A DNA stretch of 64,000 bases from Eubacterium sp. (lineage in GTDB: Bacteria > Bacillota > Clostridia > Lachnospirales > Lachnospiraceae). The translations under genes and the position numbers were made by a program. The DNA lies in assembly GCA_022764165.1 (NCBI GenBank), contig JALERM010000186.1:1-64000 (forward strand), given 5' to 3'. A model generated the notes under the pieces. The model saw only the letters and a program-made list of their open reading frames with translations. It searched no databases and was not told the DNA's origin. This document shows positions 44,047 to 51,654 of the stretch, piece by piece. How positions within the stretch are numbered: position 1 is the stretch's first letter; the number at the start of each line of letters is the position of its first letter.

Positions 44047-44098
44047 AAACCTCTGCATCAAGTAGTAATGATATTATACTACTTTTCTGCAGAGGTTT
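44047..44098. promoter_or_regulatory. Long palindrome over the -10 box of the GGDEF/EAL gene
   Basis: Arms AAACCTCTGCA / TGCAGAGGTTT (11 bp) and inner arms AGTAGT / ACTACT enclose a minus-strand TATAAT (44073-44078). The dyad could be a repressor operator or, if transcribed, a 5' hairpin. No T-tract follows, so a terminator is less likely. Confidence 0.5.
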
Positions 44099-44148
44099 CC
44101 ATATCTGAATGTGTTTTAGCAAACTGATCTCACAATTTTCCTATCAAA

Positions 44149-45081
44149 TCATACTGCCATCCGCAGGAATTCTTCCATTACCCGGCTGATGTATCTTCCT
44201 TTTTTCCAGTAGAAGTACAGTTTCCGGCTGCTGTTCTCACCGTCCAATTTATAATAGACAACATTGGGATTATCTGTACCTCTGGCAATCAGTGTATCAC
44301 TGATAAAAGAAATCCCAAGTCCGGAGCAGGTGATATGATAAGCTGTCTGCTGCTGATCCAGTTCAAATAAAATGTTGGGCGTAAATCCATGAGCCTCACA
44401 CAGGGCCACAGCACGTTCCCTGGTATCATTTTCCGGTTTCAGCATGATAAACGGCTCTTCTCGAAAGGCTTCCAGGGGCACTCCCGGTGTATGGTCTTCC
44501 CTGAACTTGCCGTTCCTGATTTCCTGTGCCGATAACTGATATGCCTGCAGCCTTTCATTCACTGTAAAATGGCCCGGAACTGCCAGAAGCAGTTTCTCCT
44601 CCTGATAAATACTGCTGGCAAATACAGCAGGATTGAGAATACAGTTATCCAGCACCAGATCCACACCCCCGGTCTGCAGAAGCTCCTCCAGCTTTCCGGT
44701 GCTTTCCTCAATCAGTACCAGTTTGACCAGCGGATATTTTCTGGAAAACTCACCCATCAACTGCGGCAAAATCCAGGAAGAATACAGGCTGCTGCCTCCC
44801 AGAATCAGACTTCCTGTTTTCAGACCAATCCAGTCATTGACAAAATTAGAAAACTCTATTTCTGCGGCATGCATTTTTTCTACACACTGGATGTATTTTT
44901 CCCCACATTCCGTCAGCCCCATCGGCTTTGTGCTGCGATCAAAAATCGGATATCCTACCTTTTTTTCTATTCGTTTCACATTGGCACTGAGAGAAGGCTG
45001 TGAGATAAACAGATTCTGTGCAGCCTTAGAAAAACTCTTCTCTTTATACACCTCATACACATATTCCATCCCCTGAAACAT
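44149..45081 (-). CDS. LysR-family transcriptional regulator
   Basis: 310-residue LysR-type protein. The N-terminal winged helix includes KSFSKAAQNLFISQPSLSANVKRIE-type residues (about 12-40). The C-terminal part is the periplasmic-binding-like effector domain, starting at LILGGSSLYSS. GGGAGG precedes the ATG at 45081. It is divergent from aspA with a ~180-bp shared region, the classical arrangement for a regulator of the neighbouring gene. The effector is unknown. Confidence 0.92.
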   Translation of the reverse strand: MFQGMEYVYEVYKEKSFSKAAQNLFISQPSLSANVKRIEKKVGYPIFDRSTKPMGLTECGEKYIQCVEKMHAAEIEFSNFVNDWIGLKTGSLILGGSSLYSSWILPQLMGEFSRKYPLVKLVLIEESTGKLEELLQTGGVDLVLDNCILNPAVFASSIYQEEKLLLAVPGHFTVNERLQAYQLSAQEIRNGKFREDHTPGVPLEAFREEPFIMLKPENDTRERAVALCEAHGFTPNILFELDQQQTAYHITCSGLGISFISDTLIARGTDNPNVVYYKLDGENSSRKLYFYWKKGRYISRVMEEFLRMAV

Positions 45082-45131
45082 AAAAGCCTCCCATAACTTT
45101 AAAATTATACAAATTATAAAAATATATGTAT

Positions 45132-45160
45132 TTGATTATACTATAACTCTTATCTATAAT
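45132..45160 (+). promoter_or_regulatory. Promoter of aspA
   Basis: TTGATT (45132-45137), a 17-base spacer, and TATAAT (45155-45160), about 100 bases before the start codon. The AT-rich TATACAAATTATA dyad just upstream could bind the LysR regulator. Confidence 0.65.
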
Positions 45161-45261
45161 GAGGACAACAAAAAGATTTCGGCTCAGATGCCGGACTTTG
45201 TTGTGAATTAGCAAATCATTAAAAAGCAAAATGAATGTGGGAAAATTGGGAGGAAATCAAA

Positions 45262-46686
45262 ATGGATTATCGTGTGGAGAAGGATTCAATCGGAAAGAAA
45301 AACGTGCCGGAAGATGTGTATTATGGGGTGCAGTCTCTTCGTGCCGCTGAAAACTTTCATATTACCGGACTGAATATGCATCCGGAAATCATCAACAGCC
45401 TTGCCTATATTAAAAAAGCTGCTGCTATCACCAACTGCGAAATTGGACTGCTGGATAAAAAAGTGGCTCAGGCAATCGTCCAGGCCTGTGATGAAATTCT
45501 TGCCGGAGAACTCCACAGAGACTTTATCGTTGACCCGATCCAGGGCGGTGCAGGAACTTCCCTGAATATGAATGCCAATGAAGTTATTGCCAACCGTGCC
45601 ATTGAACTTCTGGGGGGACAGAAAGGTGACTACTCTATTGTTAACCCCAATGACCATGTAAACTGCGGCCAGTCCACCAATGATGTTATCCCGACTGCAG
45701 GAAAAATGACTTCTCTGCGACTTCTGAAAAACCTGAAAAAAGAGCTGCTTCGTCTTCATAAAGCCCTGACAGCCAAAGCTTCCGAATTCAATCATGTCAT
45801 CAAAATGGGACGTACCCAGATGCAGGATGCTGTTCCGATTCGTCTCGGTCAGGAATTCCACGCCTACTCTGTAGCCATCATGCGTGATATCCGACGTATG
45901 GACAAAGCCATGGATGAGATGCGTACACTGAACATGGGCGGTACTGCCGTAGGAACCGGTATCAACGCAGATGAAGTGTATCTGAAACGCATCGTTCCCA
46001 ATCTGAGTGAAGTATCCGATATGGACTTTGTACAGGCATTTGACCTGATTGATGCAACCCAGAACCTTGACCCGTTCGTGTCTGTATCCGGTGCCATCAA
46101 AGCATGCGCTGTTACTCTTTCAAAAATTGCCAACGACCTGCGTCTGATGTCTTCCGGACCGAGAGCAGGATTCAATGAAATCAACCTGCCAGCAAAGCAG
46201 AATGGCTCTTCCATCATGCCTGGTAAAGTAAATCCGGTAATCCCGGAAGTAGTTAATCAGGTAGCCTTCAACATCATCGGTAATGATGTTACTATTACCA
46301 TGGCTGCCGAAGCCGGACAGCTGGAACTGAATGCTTTCGAGCCTATCGTATTCTACTGCCTGTTCCAGTCCATCGATACTCTGGCTTATGCCGTACAGAC
46401 CTTCGTAGACAACTGTGTGTCCGGTATCACAGCCAATGAAACACGCTGCCGCTATCTGGTAGAAAACAGTGTGGGAATCATCACCGCTATCTGTCCTCAT
46501 GTGGGATATCAGAAAGCAGCCGATATTGCCAAAAAAGCACTGCAGACCGGCGAATCTGTACGCAGCCTGATTCTGGCAGAAGGATTACTGGCAGAGGATG
46601 AACTGGATAAAATCCTGGATCCGATCCATATGACAGAACCGGGAATCTCCGGAAAAGAACTGCTGCTGAAGAAAACAGAAGAATAA
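45262..46686 (+). CDS. aspA: Aspartate ammonia-lyase
   Basis: 474-residue aspartase/fumarase-superfamily enzyme. It deaminates aspartate to fumarate, feeding fumarate respiration or nitrogen supply. The superfamily signature GSSIMPGKVNPVIPE is the catalytic flexible loop. QGGAGTSLNMNANEVIANRA, NDHVNCGQSTNDVIPTA and MGRTQMQDAVPIRLGQE place it with aspartases rather than class II fumarases. I chose the ATG at 45262 (MDYRVEKDS), after GGGAGG. The longer frame starts upstream of that site. Confidence 0.94.
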   Translation: MDYRVEKDSIGKKNVPEDVYYGVQSLRAAENFHITGLNMHPEIINSLAYIKKAAAITNCEIGLLDKKVAQAIVQACDEILAGELHRDFIVDPIQGGAGTSLNMNANEVIANRAIELLGGQKGDYSIVNPNDHVNCGQSTNDVIPTAGKMTSLRLLKNLKKELLRLHKALTAKASEFNHVIKMGRTQMQDAVPIRLGQEFHAYSVAIMRDIRRMDKAMDEMRTLNMGGTAVGTGINADEVYLKRIVPNLSEVSDMDFVQAFDLIDATQNLDPFVSVSGAIKACAVTLSKIANDLRLMSSGPRAGFNEINLPAKQNGSSIMPGKVNPVIPEVVNQVAFNIIGNDVTITMAAEAGQLELNAFEPIVFYCLFQSIDTLAYAVQTFVDNCVSGITANETRCRYLVENSVGIITAICPHVGYQKAADIAKKALQTGESVRSLILAEGLLAEDELDKILDPIHMTEPGISGKELLLKKTEE

Positions 46687-46733
46687 ATTACACTTTTCTC
46701 ATTCTTTGAACAAAGTGTGCATCCCCCGGAGGG

Positions 46734-46818
46734 TTTTTATATCATAGGAAAGTCAGAGGACTTTCCTATGATATAAAAAAGGATTCCGCCTGGGAGTTAC
46801 TGGGCAGAATCCTTTTTT
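46734..46818. terminator. Tandem terminator hairpins between aspA and the AAA/PD-(D/E)XK gene
   Basis: The first hairpin has perfect 21-bp arms (46734-46754 and 46759-46779) and a 4-base loop. The second pairs AAAAAAGGATTC with GAATCCTTTTTT (46775-46786, 46807-46818). Each has A/T tracts, so transcription from either side should stop. The two genes are convergent. Confidence 0.85.
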
Positions 46819-46819
46819 G

Positions 46820-48517
46820 TTAACCTATCAGCACTTCTTTACCCCGAAATGCAAATCCATATCTTCGAATCCGTTCCTTCGGTATTCCCCGCTCTACCAA
46901 CTTTTCCGCATACCTCATCTTCTCAATCTGATCAAGTGCCGAGTTCACTGTATCCTCCAGACTGTTTTCTCTTCTTCTATTGAAAACTTTAAATTCCAGA
47001 ATAATCGCATCATCCTCCTGCGGATTTCTTGGTTCCAACATAATATCGTATCTGCCAAAACCGCTTTCTCCATTGGAAGTGATTACATATCTACTCTGCA
47101 AATCTACAATCATACCCAGCACAAATCCATGATAAAAACGCTCCGGTTCTGCACCTGACGGACGATTCCCTGTATCAAAATAGCTGAAGGTCTTCAAAGC
47201 TACACGATTCATATACTCATTCATAGCATCTAAATCATCCTGCAGCATTGCTTTGACAAAATCATTATAATCCAACTGTGCATCCTGAAACCAGCCTCGC
47301 ACCATCGAATAAAACATACGCTTGACCTCATAATTGGTAAGTGTCAGCTCATATTGTGGGGCCTGTCCATATTCCATCAGATCTTCCCGTTCATAACTCA
47401 GTACCTTCAAATACCCACTGGCAAGAAGTAGACTCCAGATTGCTGAATCGTCTTGATCCAGCTGATTATACACAATCTGCTCATCAATGGGTGACCGAAT
47501 CACTTCACCCTGAATCAAGGCTTCAAATTTTTCTTTTATCCTGCGGTTTCCTTCCCGAAGAAGTTTGCCAACCAGACTATTGGAACTGGTATTCGCCCAA
47601 TATGTTCTATATTGACCCTTATCTAAAAAATTCAAGATAGACCAGGGATTGTAAATATCCTGATGAGTTCCGAAAATAAAACCATCATACCAATATTTTA
47701 CTTTCTCCTGCTCACCTGGTAATCCACATTTTTCCAATGATTCAAATACCTCATCTTCTGTAAATCCGAAAGCAGTTGCATACTTATCGGATGTAGTAGT
47801 CACCACTTCCAAATTGTTCAAATCTGAAAAAATGGATTCTTTACTGACTCTGGTTATTCCCGTCATAAGTGCCCGCTCCAGCCATGGATTGGTCTTGAAC
47901 GTTGAATTGAACATACTTCTGGTAAATGAAACCAGTTCATTCCAGTATCCATTCACATACGCCTCCTGCATAGGCGTATCATATTCATCTAACAGAATAA
48001 TCACTTTCTTCCCATAGTAGCGATACAGATAATTTGAAAGCTGATGCAATGCAAAGGTGGCATCTGTTTCACAAATATCCAGGGATAGAATTCTGTCAAA
48101 AAATGCCTTGTCTGCATCTGTTAAAACATCACTTTCTTTCAAAAAAGAATATTTCACAAACAAATTCGTTAAAATCTGACCGATTCTTTTCTTTGCTGAT
48201 TCATAGTCTTTTTCCTTTACATTTGCAAAAGAAATATTGATGACTGGATATGTTCCCTGTATGCTTCTATATGTTTCTTGCCTCCATATAGAAAGCCCTT
48301 CAAATAAATTGCTTCTTTCCGCATAATCTACAGAAAAAAAATGCTCAAGCATACTCATATTCAAAGTTTTTCCAAAACGCCGGGGACGTGTAATGAGTGT
48401 CACATCATCGCCGCTTTCCCACCATTCTTTAATAAATGACGTTTTATCTACATAAAAGTAATTGTTATCCCTGATTTTATCGAAGCTCTGTATTCCGATT
48501 CCAACTGTCCTCATCAT
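46820..48517 (-). CDS. AAA-ATPase-like protein with C-terminal PD-(D/E)XK nuclease domain
   Basis: 565 residues of a family expanded in gut Clostridia and Bacteroidetes. The N-terminal AAA-ATPase_like domain begins FDKIRDNNYFYVDKTSFI, has the modified Walker A TRPRRFGKTLNMS, and Walker B VIILLDEYDTPMQEA. The C-terminal DUF1703-type domain shows GRYDIMLEP and AIILEFKVF, matching the D...E-x-K nuclease core. Function is not established; a mobile or defence-related role is often suspected. It is a lone gene with its own promoter and terminators. Confidence 0.85.
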   Translation of the reverse strand: MMRTVGIGIQSFDKIRDNNYFYVDKTSFIKEWWESGDDVTLITRPRRFGKTLNMSMLEHFFSVDYAERSNLFEGLSIWRQETYRSIQGTYPVINISFANVKEKDYESAKKRIGQILTNLFVKYSFLKESDVLTDADKAFFDRILSLDICETDATFALHQLSNYLYRYYGKKVIILLDEYDTPMQEAYVNGYWNELVSFTRSMFNSTFKTNPWLERALMTGITRVSKESIFSDLNNLEVVTTTSDKYATAFGFTEDEVFESLEKCGLPGEQEKVKYWYDGFIFGTHQDIYNPWSILNFLDKGQYRTYWANTSSNSLVGKLLREGNRRIKEKFEALIQGEVIRSPIDEQIVYNQLDQDDSAIWSLLLASGYLKVLSYEREDLMEYGQAPQYELTLTNYEVKRMFYSMVRGWFQDAQLDYNDFVKAMLQDDLDAMNEYMNRVALKTFSYFDTGNRPSGAEPERFYHGFVLGMIVDLQSRYVITSNGESGFGRYDIMLEPRNPQEDDAIILEFKVFNRRRENSLEDTVNSALDQIEKMRYAEKLVERGIPKERIRRYGFAFRGKEVLIG

Positions 48518-48568
48518 AACAACCTCCTAAAAACCGAAAATATATTTAGCTAAGTTCTTACTACCCTT

Positions 48569-48597
48569 AGTATATCGGATTACAGATTAAATTACAA
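48569..48597 (-). promoter_or_regulatory. Promoter of the AAA/PD-(D/E)XK gene
   Basis: Minus strand TTGTAA (48592-48597), a 17-base spacer, and TATACT (48569-48574), about 50 bases before the start codon. Confidence 0.5.
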
Positions 48598-48637
48598 TTC
48601 CAATTACCAGATAAACTCTCTACATAGTTGAGCTATA

Positions 48638-48687
48638 AAAAAACGGGATACAGTACTTATCTCTTTCGTACTGCATCCCATTTTTTT
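48638..48687 (-). terminator. Terminator after rubredoxin
   Basis: Minus strand hairpin with arms ATGGGATGCAGTAC and GTACTGTATCCCGT (one mismatch) followed by a T-run. Its position right after the rubredoxin stop fits Rho-independent termination. Confidence 0.75.
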
Positions 48688-48695
48688 GTATATAA

Positions 48696-48860
48696 TTATT
48701 CATCTACTTCTGCGAATTCATCTTTTCCCATTCCGCAAATCGGGCAAACCCAATCTTCCGGAAGATCTTCAAATGCTGTTCCCGGTTCAATACCGTTATC
48801 CGGATCACCGGCTTCAGGATCATAGATGTATCCACATGGTCCACATTCATATTTCTTCAT
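48696..48860 (-). CDS. Rubredoxin
   Basis: 54-residue electron carrier with one Fe(Cys)4 centre. It begins [20 protein letters not shown] and contains [13 protein letters not shown]; the two C-x2-C pairs are Cys6/Cys9 and Cys39/Cys42. This is the standard rubredoxin length. AAAGGAG precedes the ATG at 48860. It serves anaerobic redox and oxygen-detoxifying enzymes. No partner reductase is adjacent. Confidence 0.96.
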   Translation of the reverse strand: MKKYECGPCGYIYDPEAGDPDNGIEPGTAFEDLPEDWVCPICGMGKDEFAEVDE

Positions 48861-48920
48861 GATACTGCGACTCCTTTCTTTGAAAAGACAGCAATTCTTT
48901 GCAGTCTGTTATGATATAAA

Positions 48921-48949
48921 AATATATCATATTTGTTTCTATTATTCAA
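48921..48949 (-). promoter_or_regulatory. Promoter of rubredoxin
   Basis: Minus strand TTGAAT (48944-48949), a 17-base spacer, and TATATT (48921-48926). An AT-rich dyad TATGATATA / TATATCATA covers the -10 region. Confidence 0.6.
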
Positions 48950-48989
48950 GGCTTGTACGTAAATCGCAACACAAGATTTCCCCGGAGTG

Positions 48990-49601
48990 TTATCCATTTC
49001 TCAGATAAACTGATTTCCAGAATTCAATCAGTTTTCCAAAATCATCTTCCATCTTCTCCATATTCAGGCTGCCCTGCTGTACTTTTTCCCACAGATATCC
49101 TTCTGCAGCCCAGAACATTTCCCGATACATCATCTGAAGATTAAGTCCGGGCATAAACTTTTCCGGTTCAAGCTTCATCAATGTAGCCTTTGATTTCATG
49201 TTCAGGAGCTTCTGATAGCTTTGCCGGATATCATCGCATACCGCAGGATCTTTTTCATAATATGCTTTAATTACAAACCGGGCCATATCCGGATATTTTC
49301 TGATGATCTCCATCTTAGCCTGCATGCCACGATACATCATCTCGAACAGGTCCTTTTGTTCATAACATTTGTATTCTGTCAGATATTGAACCGTGGTTTT
49401 TGCACAATTATCCCAGAGAAACATGTACAATTCTTTCTTATTCAGAAAATAGTGAAACAGCAATGACTTACTGATACCTGCGGCATCCGCAATTTCACTC
49501 ATGGGACTTTTCTTATAGGAGTTTTGAGAAAACACCCGGTAGCCGGCATTGATGATCCGCTCCTGTTTTTCTATAGGAAGATTGAAAAACTTTTCGTTCA
49601 T
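48990..49601 (-). CDS. TetR-family transcriptional regulator
   Basis: 203-residue regulator. The N-terminal HTH includes IINAGYRVFSQNSYKKS and the recognition segment ISKSLLFHYFLNKKELY, and a helical ligand-binding C-terminal domain follows. I chose the ATG at 49601 (MNEKFFNLP), after TGGAGG. The operon partners are uncertain. YbjQ lies 29 bp upstream on the same strand, so the gene may be co-transcribed with merR-ybjQ. Ligand unknown. Confidence 0.88.
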   Translation of the reverse strand: MNEKFFNLPIEKQERIINAGYRVFSQNSYKKSPMSEIADAAGISKSLLFHYFLNKKELYMFLWDNCAKTTVQYLTEYKCYEQKDLFEMMYRGMQAKMEIIRKYPDMARFVIKAYYEKDPAVCDDIRQSYQKLLNMKSKATLMKLEPEKFMPGLNLQMMYREMFWAAEGYLWEKVQQGSLNMEKMEDDFGKLIEFWKSVYLRNG

Positions 49602-49630
49602 ATGTACCTCCACAGTTCAAACGTTACTAT

Positions 49631-49945
49631 TCAAGCTTTCAGCCGGACTGCCGTTCCGTAAGCCAGCACTTCAGCCGCCCCCTGCATAACAGCAGAAGAT
49701 CCATAACGCACTCCTATGATAGCATCTGCACCCAGCTTTTCTGCCTCGTCTACCATCCGTTTGGTGGCAATCTGTCTTGCTTCATTTAACATTTCAGTAT
49801 AAGCAGTGATTTCACCACCCACCAGTGTTTTCATACCAGCCATAAAATCCTTACCAAAATTTTTTGACTGCACAACGGTTCCCTTTACAATTCCAAGCGG
49901 TTCAAATTCCATTCCCGGATAGGTTTCAATACTTAGAAGCTTCAT
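49631..49945 (-). CDS. YbjQ/UPF0145 family protein
   Basis: 104-residue pentameric-type YbjQ protein, often annotated as heavy-metal-binding domain protein. Family segments: VKGTVVQSKNFGKDFMAG, EMLNEARQIATKRMVDEAE, and the conserved GADAIIGVRY. The ATG at 49945 lies within the last codons of the merR gene (20-bp overlap), with GGGGGAG upstream, so the two are translationally coupled. Biochemical function is unknown. Confidence 0.85.
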   Translation of the reverse strand: MKLLSIETYPGMEFEPLGIVKGTVVQSKNFGKDFMAGMKTLVGGEITAYTEMLNEARQIATKRMVDEAEKLGADAIIGVRYGSSAVMQGAAEVLAYGTAVRLKA

Positions 49946-50567
49946 CCTCTTCTCCCCCTTCAATTTCTTTTAATCTTTGTTTTAACGCCAGAACCACACC
50001 AACCACTACCACACCTGGTATTGCCAGAATAATCAGCAGAATGCCAATTGGCAGCGGTTCCTGAGTATTGCCCCACAACACCAGTCCCATCAACAGGAAC
50101 ATGAGAAGCGTCATAATCACAGCAGCAATGACCGGCCCCTTTTTCCTCTTTCTGGTATCCTTTTTTTCGATATTCATAAAACGCATGCCTCCTTCCTCCA
50201 GCTGCTTCATTTTCTGAAGATACCTGTCAGCATCCAGATTATACATGTGGAAACCATTCCTGGCAATCTCCTGACAGATTTCCTTTATCCTGTCAAGATT
50301 CCTTTCTTCGTGCGACAGATAAATCAGATGCCTTTCCATGCAGTCAGAAAGCGTCAAATGATTGGTTTCCAGTTTTCTAATCTCCTCGATCGGTATGGAC
50401 AGTTTACGAAGCAGTTTGATTTTCAGCAGAACTTCCACATCATCCTCTGAATAATTCCGATAGCCGTTCTCCTGGTTTCTCTCCGGGTGAATCAGCCCTT
50501 GTTCTTCATAAAACCGAATATTCTTTTTTGTAATTCCCACCCGGTTTTCTACCTCATTAATTTTCAT
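49926..50567 (-). CDS. Membrane-anchored MerR-family regulator
   Basis: 213 residues. The N-terminal MerR HTH and wing read VENRVGITKKNIRFYEEQGL, then NGYRNYSEDDVEVL, followed by the dimerisation helix (about 75-130). Unlike usual MerR proteins, two transmembrane helices follow (VIAAVIMTLLMFLLMGLVLW and LPIGILLIILAIPGVVVVGV) and a short charged tail. It lacks the metal-binding cysteines of MerR/CueR. Its own promoter has a 19-base spacer, so it is probably autoregulated. Coupled to ybjQ. Confidence 0.88.
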   Translation of the reverse strand: MKINEVENRVGITKKNIRFYEEQGLIHPERNQENGYRNYSEDDVEVLLKIKLLRKLSIPIEEIRKLETNHLTLSDCMERHLIYLSHEERNLDRIKEICQEIARNGFHMYNLDADRYLQKMKQLEEGGMRFMNIEKKDTRKRKKGPVIAAVIMTLLMFLLMGLVLWGNTQEPLPIGILLIILAIPGVVVVGVVLALKQRLKEIEGGEEDEASKY

Positions 50568-50604
50568 CTCTGATCCCCCGTTTCATTCCTGCTGTTTTAC
50601 ATGA

Positions 50605-50635
50605 AGCTTACACCCTCCACCAGGGGGAATGTCAA
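50605..50635 (-). promoter_or_regulatory. MerR-type promoter with 19-bp spacer and operator dyad
   Basis: Minus strand TTGACA (50630-50635), a 19-base spacer containing the dyad CCCCCT-GGT-GGAGGG, and TAAGCT (50605-50610). The over-long spacer with a central dyad is the hallmark of promoters untwisted by MerR regulators. Confidence 0.75.
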
Positions 50636-50642
50636 GTATTTT

Positions 50643-50671
50643 TTGACACTACTGCACATACACACTATAAT
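50643..50671 (+). promoter_or_regulatory. Consensus promoter of the SpoU-type methylase
   Basis: TTGACA (50643-50648), a 17-base spacer, and TATAAT (50666-50671), both boxes perfect, 38 bases before the start. It lies back-to-back with the MerR promoter: the two -35 boxes are 7 bp apart. Confidence 0.85.
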
Positions 50672-50708
50672 ATGGTAATATGAAGCTACAAAACAAAGGA
50701 GATACGAT

Positions 50709-51536
50709 ATGGGAAATATTATAGAAATTACTGATTTTATGTCACCAGAACTGGATGTCTACGCCCGTCTCACAGAGAATCAGCTGCTCAACCGCCACGA
50801 ACCGGAAAAAGGGCTCTTCATAGCTGAAAGCCCCAATGTAGTGGAGCGTGCATTGAATGCCGGCTATACCCCTGTTTCTCTTTTACTGGAACACAAACAC
50901 ATTACAGGACAGGCTGCCCATATCATTGACCGCTGCGGGGATATCCCTGTCTATACTGCTGACTTTGACGTTCTGACACAATTGACCGGTTTCCAGCTGA
51001 CCCGAGGGGTTTTGTGTGCCATGCGCAGAAAGCCTCTGCCGGATGTCCGGGAAGTCTGCGCCGGAGCACGCCGTATCGCTATTCTGGAAAATGTGATGAA
51101 TCCCACCAATGTGGGAGCCATCTTCCGCTCCGCCGCAGCTCTCAACATGGATGCCGTGCTTCTCACTCCCGCCTGCAGCAATCCTCTGTACCGCCGATCC
51201 ACCAGAGTCAGCATGGGAACCGTATTCCAGATTCCATGGACTTATATCGGAAGCGAAGAATCCCCCTGGCCCCAGGATGGAATTTCTCTTCTGAAGAGTA
51301 TGGGATTTAAAACCGCTGCTATGGCACTGAGCAAGCAGGCGGTCAATATTGATAACCCTCAGCTCATGGCAGAAGAGAAGCTGGCTGTCATCCTGGGAAC
51401 CGAAGGAGATGGTCTGACTTCTGCTACCATCGCAGACTGTGACTATACGGTGTGCATTCCCATGGCGCATGGGGTGGACTCACTAAATGTAGCGGCAGCC
51501 AGCGCAGTGGCATTCTGGCAGTTGGGGAATCGGTAA
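50709..51536 (+). CDS. SpoU/TrmH-family RNA 2'-O-methyltransferase
   Basis: 275-residue SPOUT methylase with an N-terminal substrate-binding domain. The three SpoU motifs are intact: NPTNVGAIFRSAA, LGTEGDGLT and IPMAHGVDSLNVAAASAVA. These form the trefoil-knot SAM site. Target is a ribose 2'-OH in tRNA or rRNA; which one is not clear. AAAGGAG precedes the ATG. Monocistronic by position. Confidence 0.92.
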   Translation: MGNIIEITDFMSPELDVYARLTENQLLNRHEPEKGLFIAESPNVVERALNAGYTPVSLLLEHKHITGQAAHIIDRCGDIPVYTADFDVLTQLTGFQLTRGVLCAMRRKPLPDVREVCAGARRIAILENVMNPTNVGAIFRSAAALNMDAVLLTPACSNPLYRRSTRVSMGTVFQIPWTYIGSEESPWPQDGISLLKSMGFKTAAMALSKQAVNIDNPQLMAEEKLAVILGTEGDGLTSATIADCDYTVCIPMAHGVDSLNVAAASAVAFWQLGNR

Positions 51537-51654
51537 TTAACGTGGCTTATACTAGTTTTCCAGTTGTCTGAATGAGGGAAATATGATAAATTGAAACTGG
51601 CTGTTATGATAGAGACAGTTCACAGAAAATACATTTATACAGGAGGAACTTAGC

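Noticed and set aside
46687..46733. Additional small gene after aspA
   Set aside because: Only terminator-related sequence, with no start or ribosome site.
48990..49601. TetR regulator as controller of rubredoxin
   Set aside because: Same strand, with a separate rubredoxin promoter between. No shared operator was recognised.
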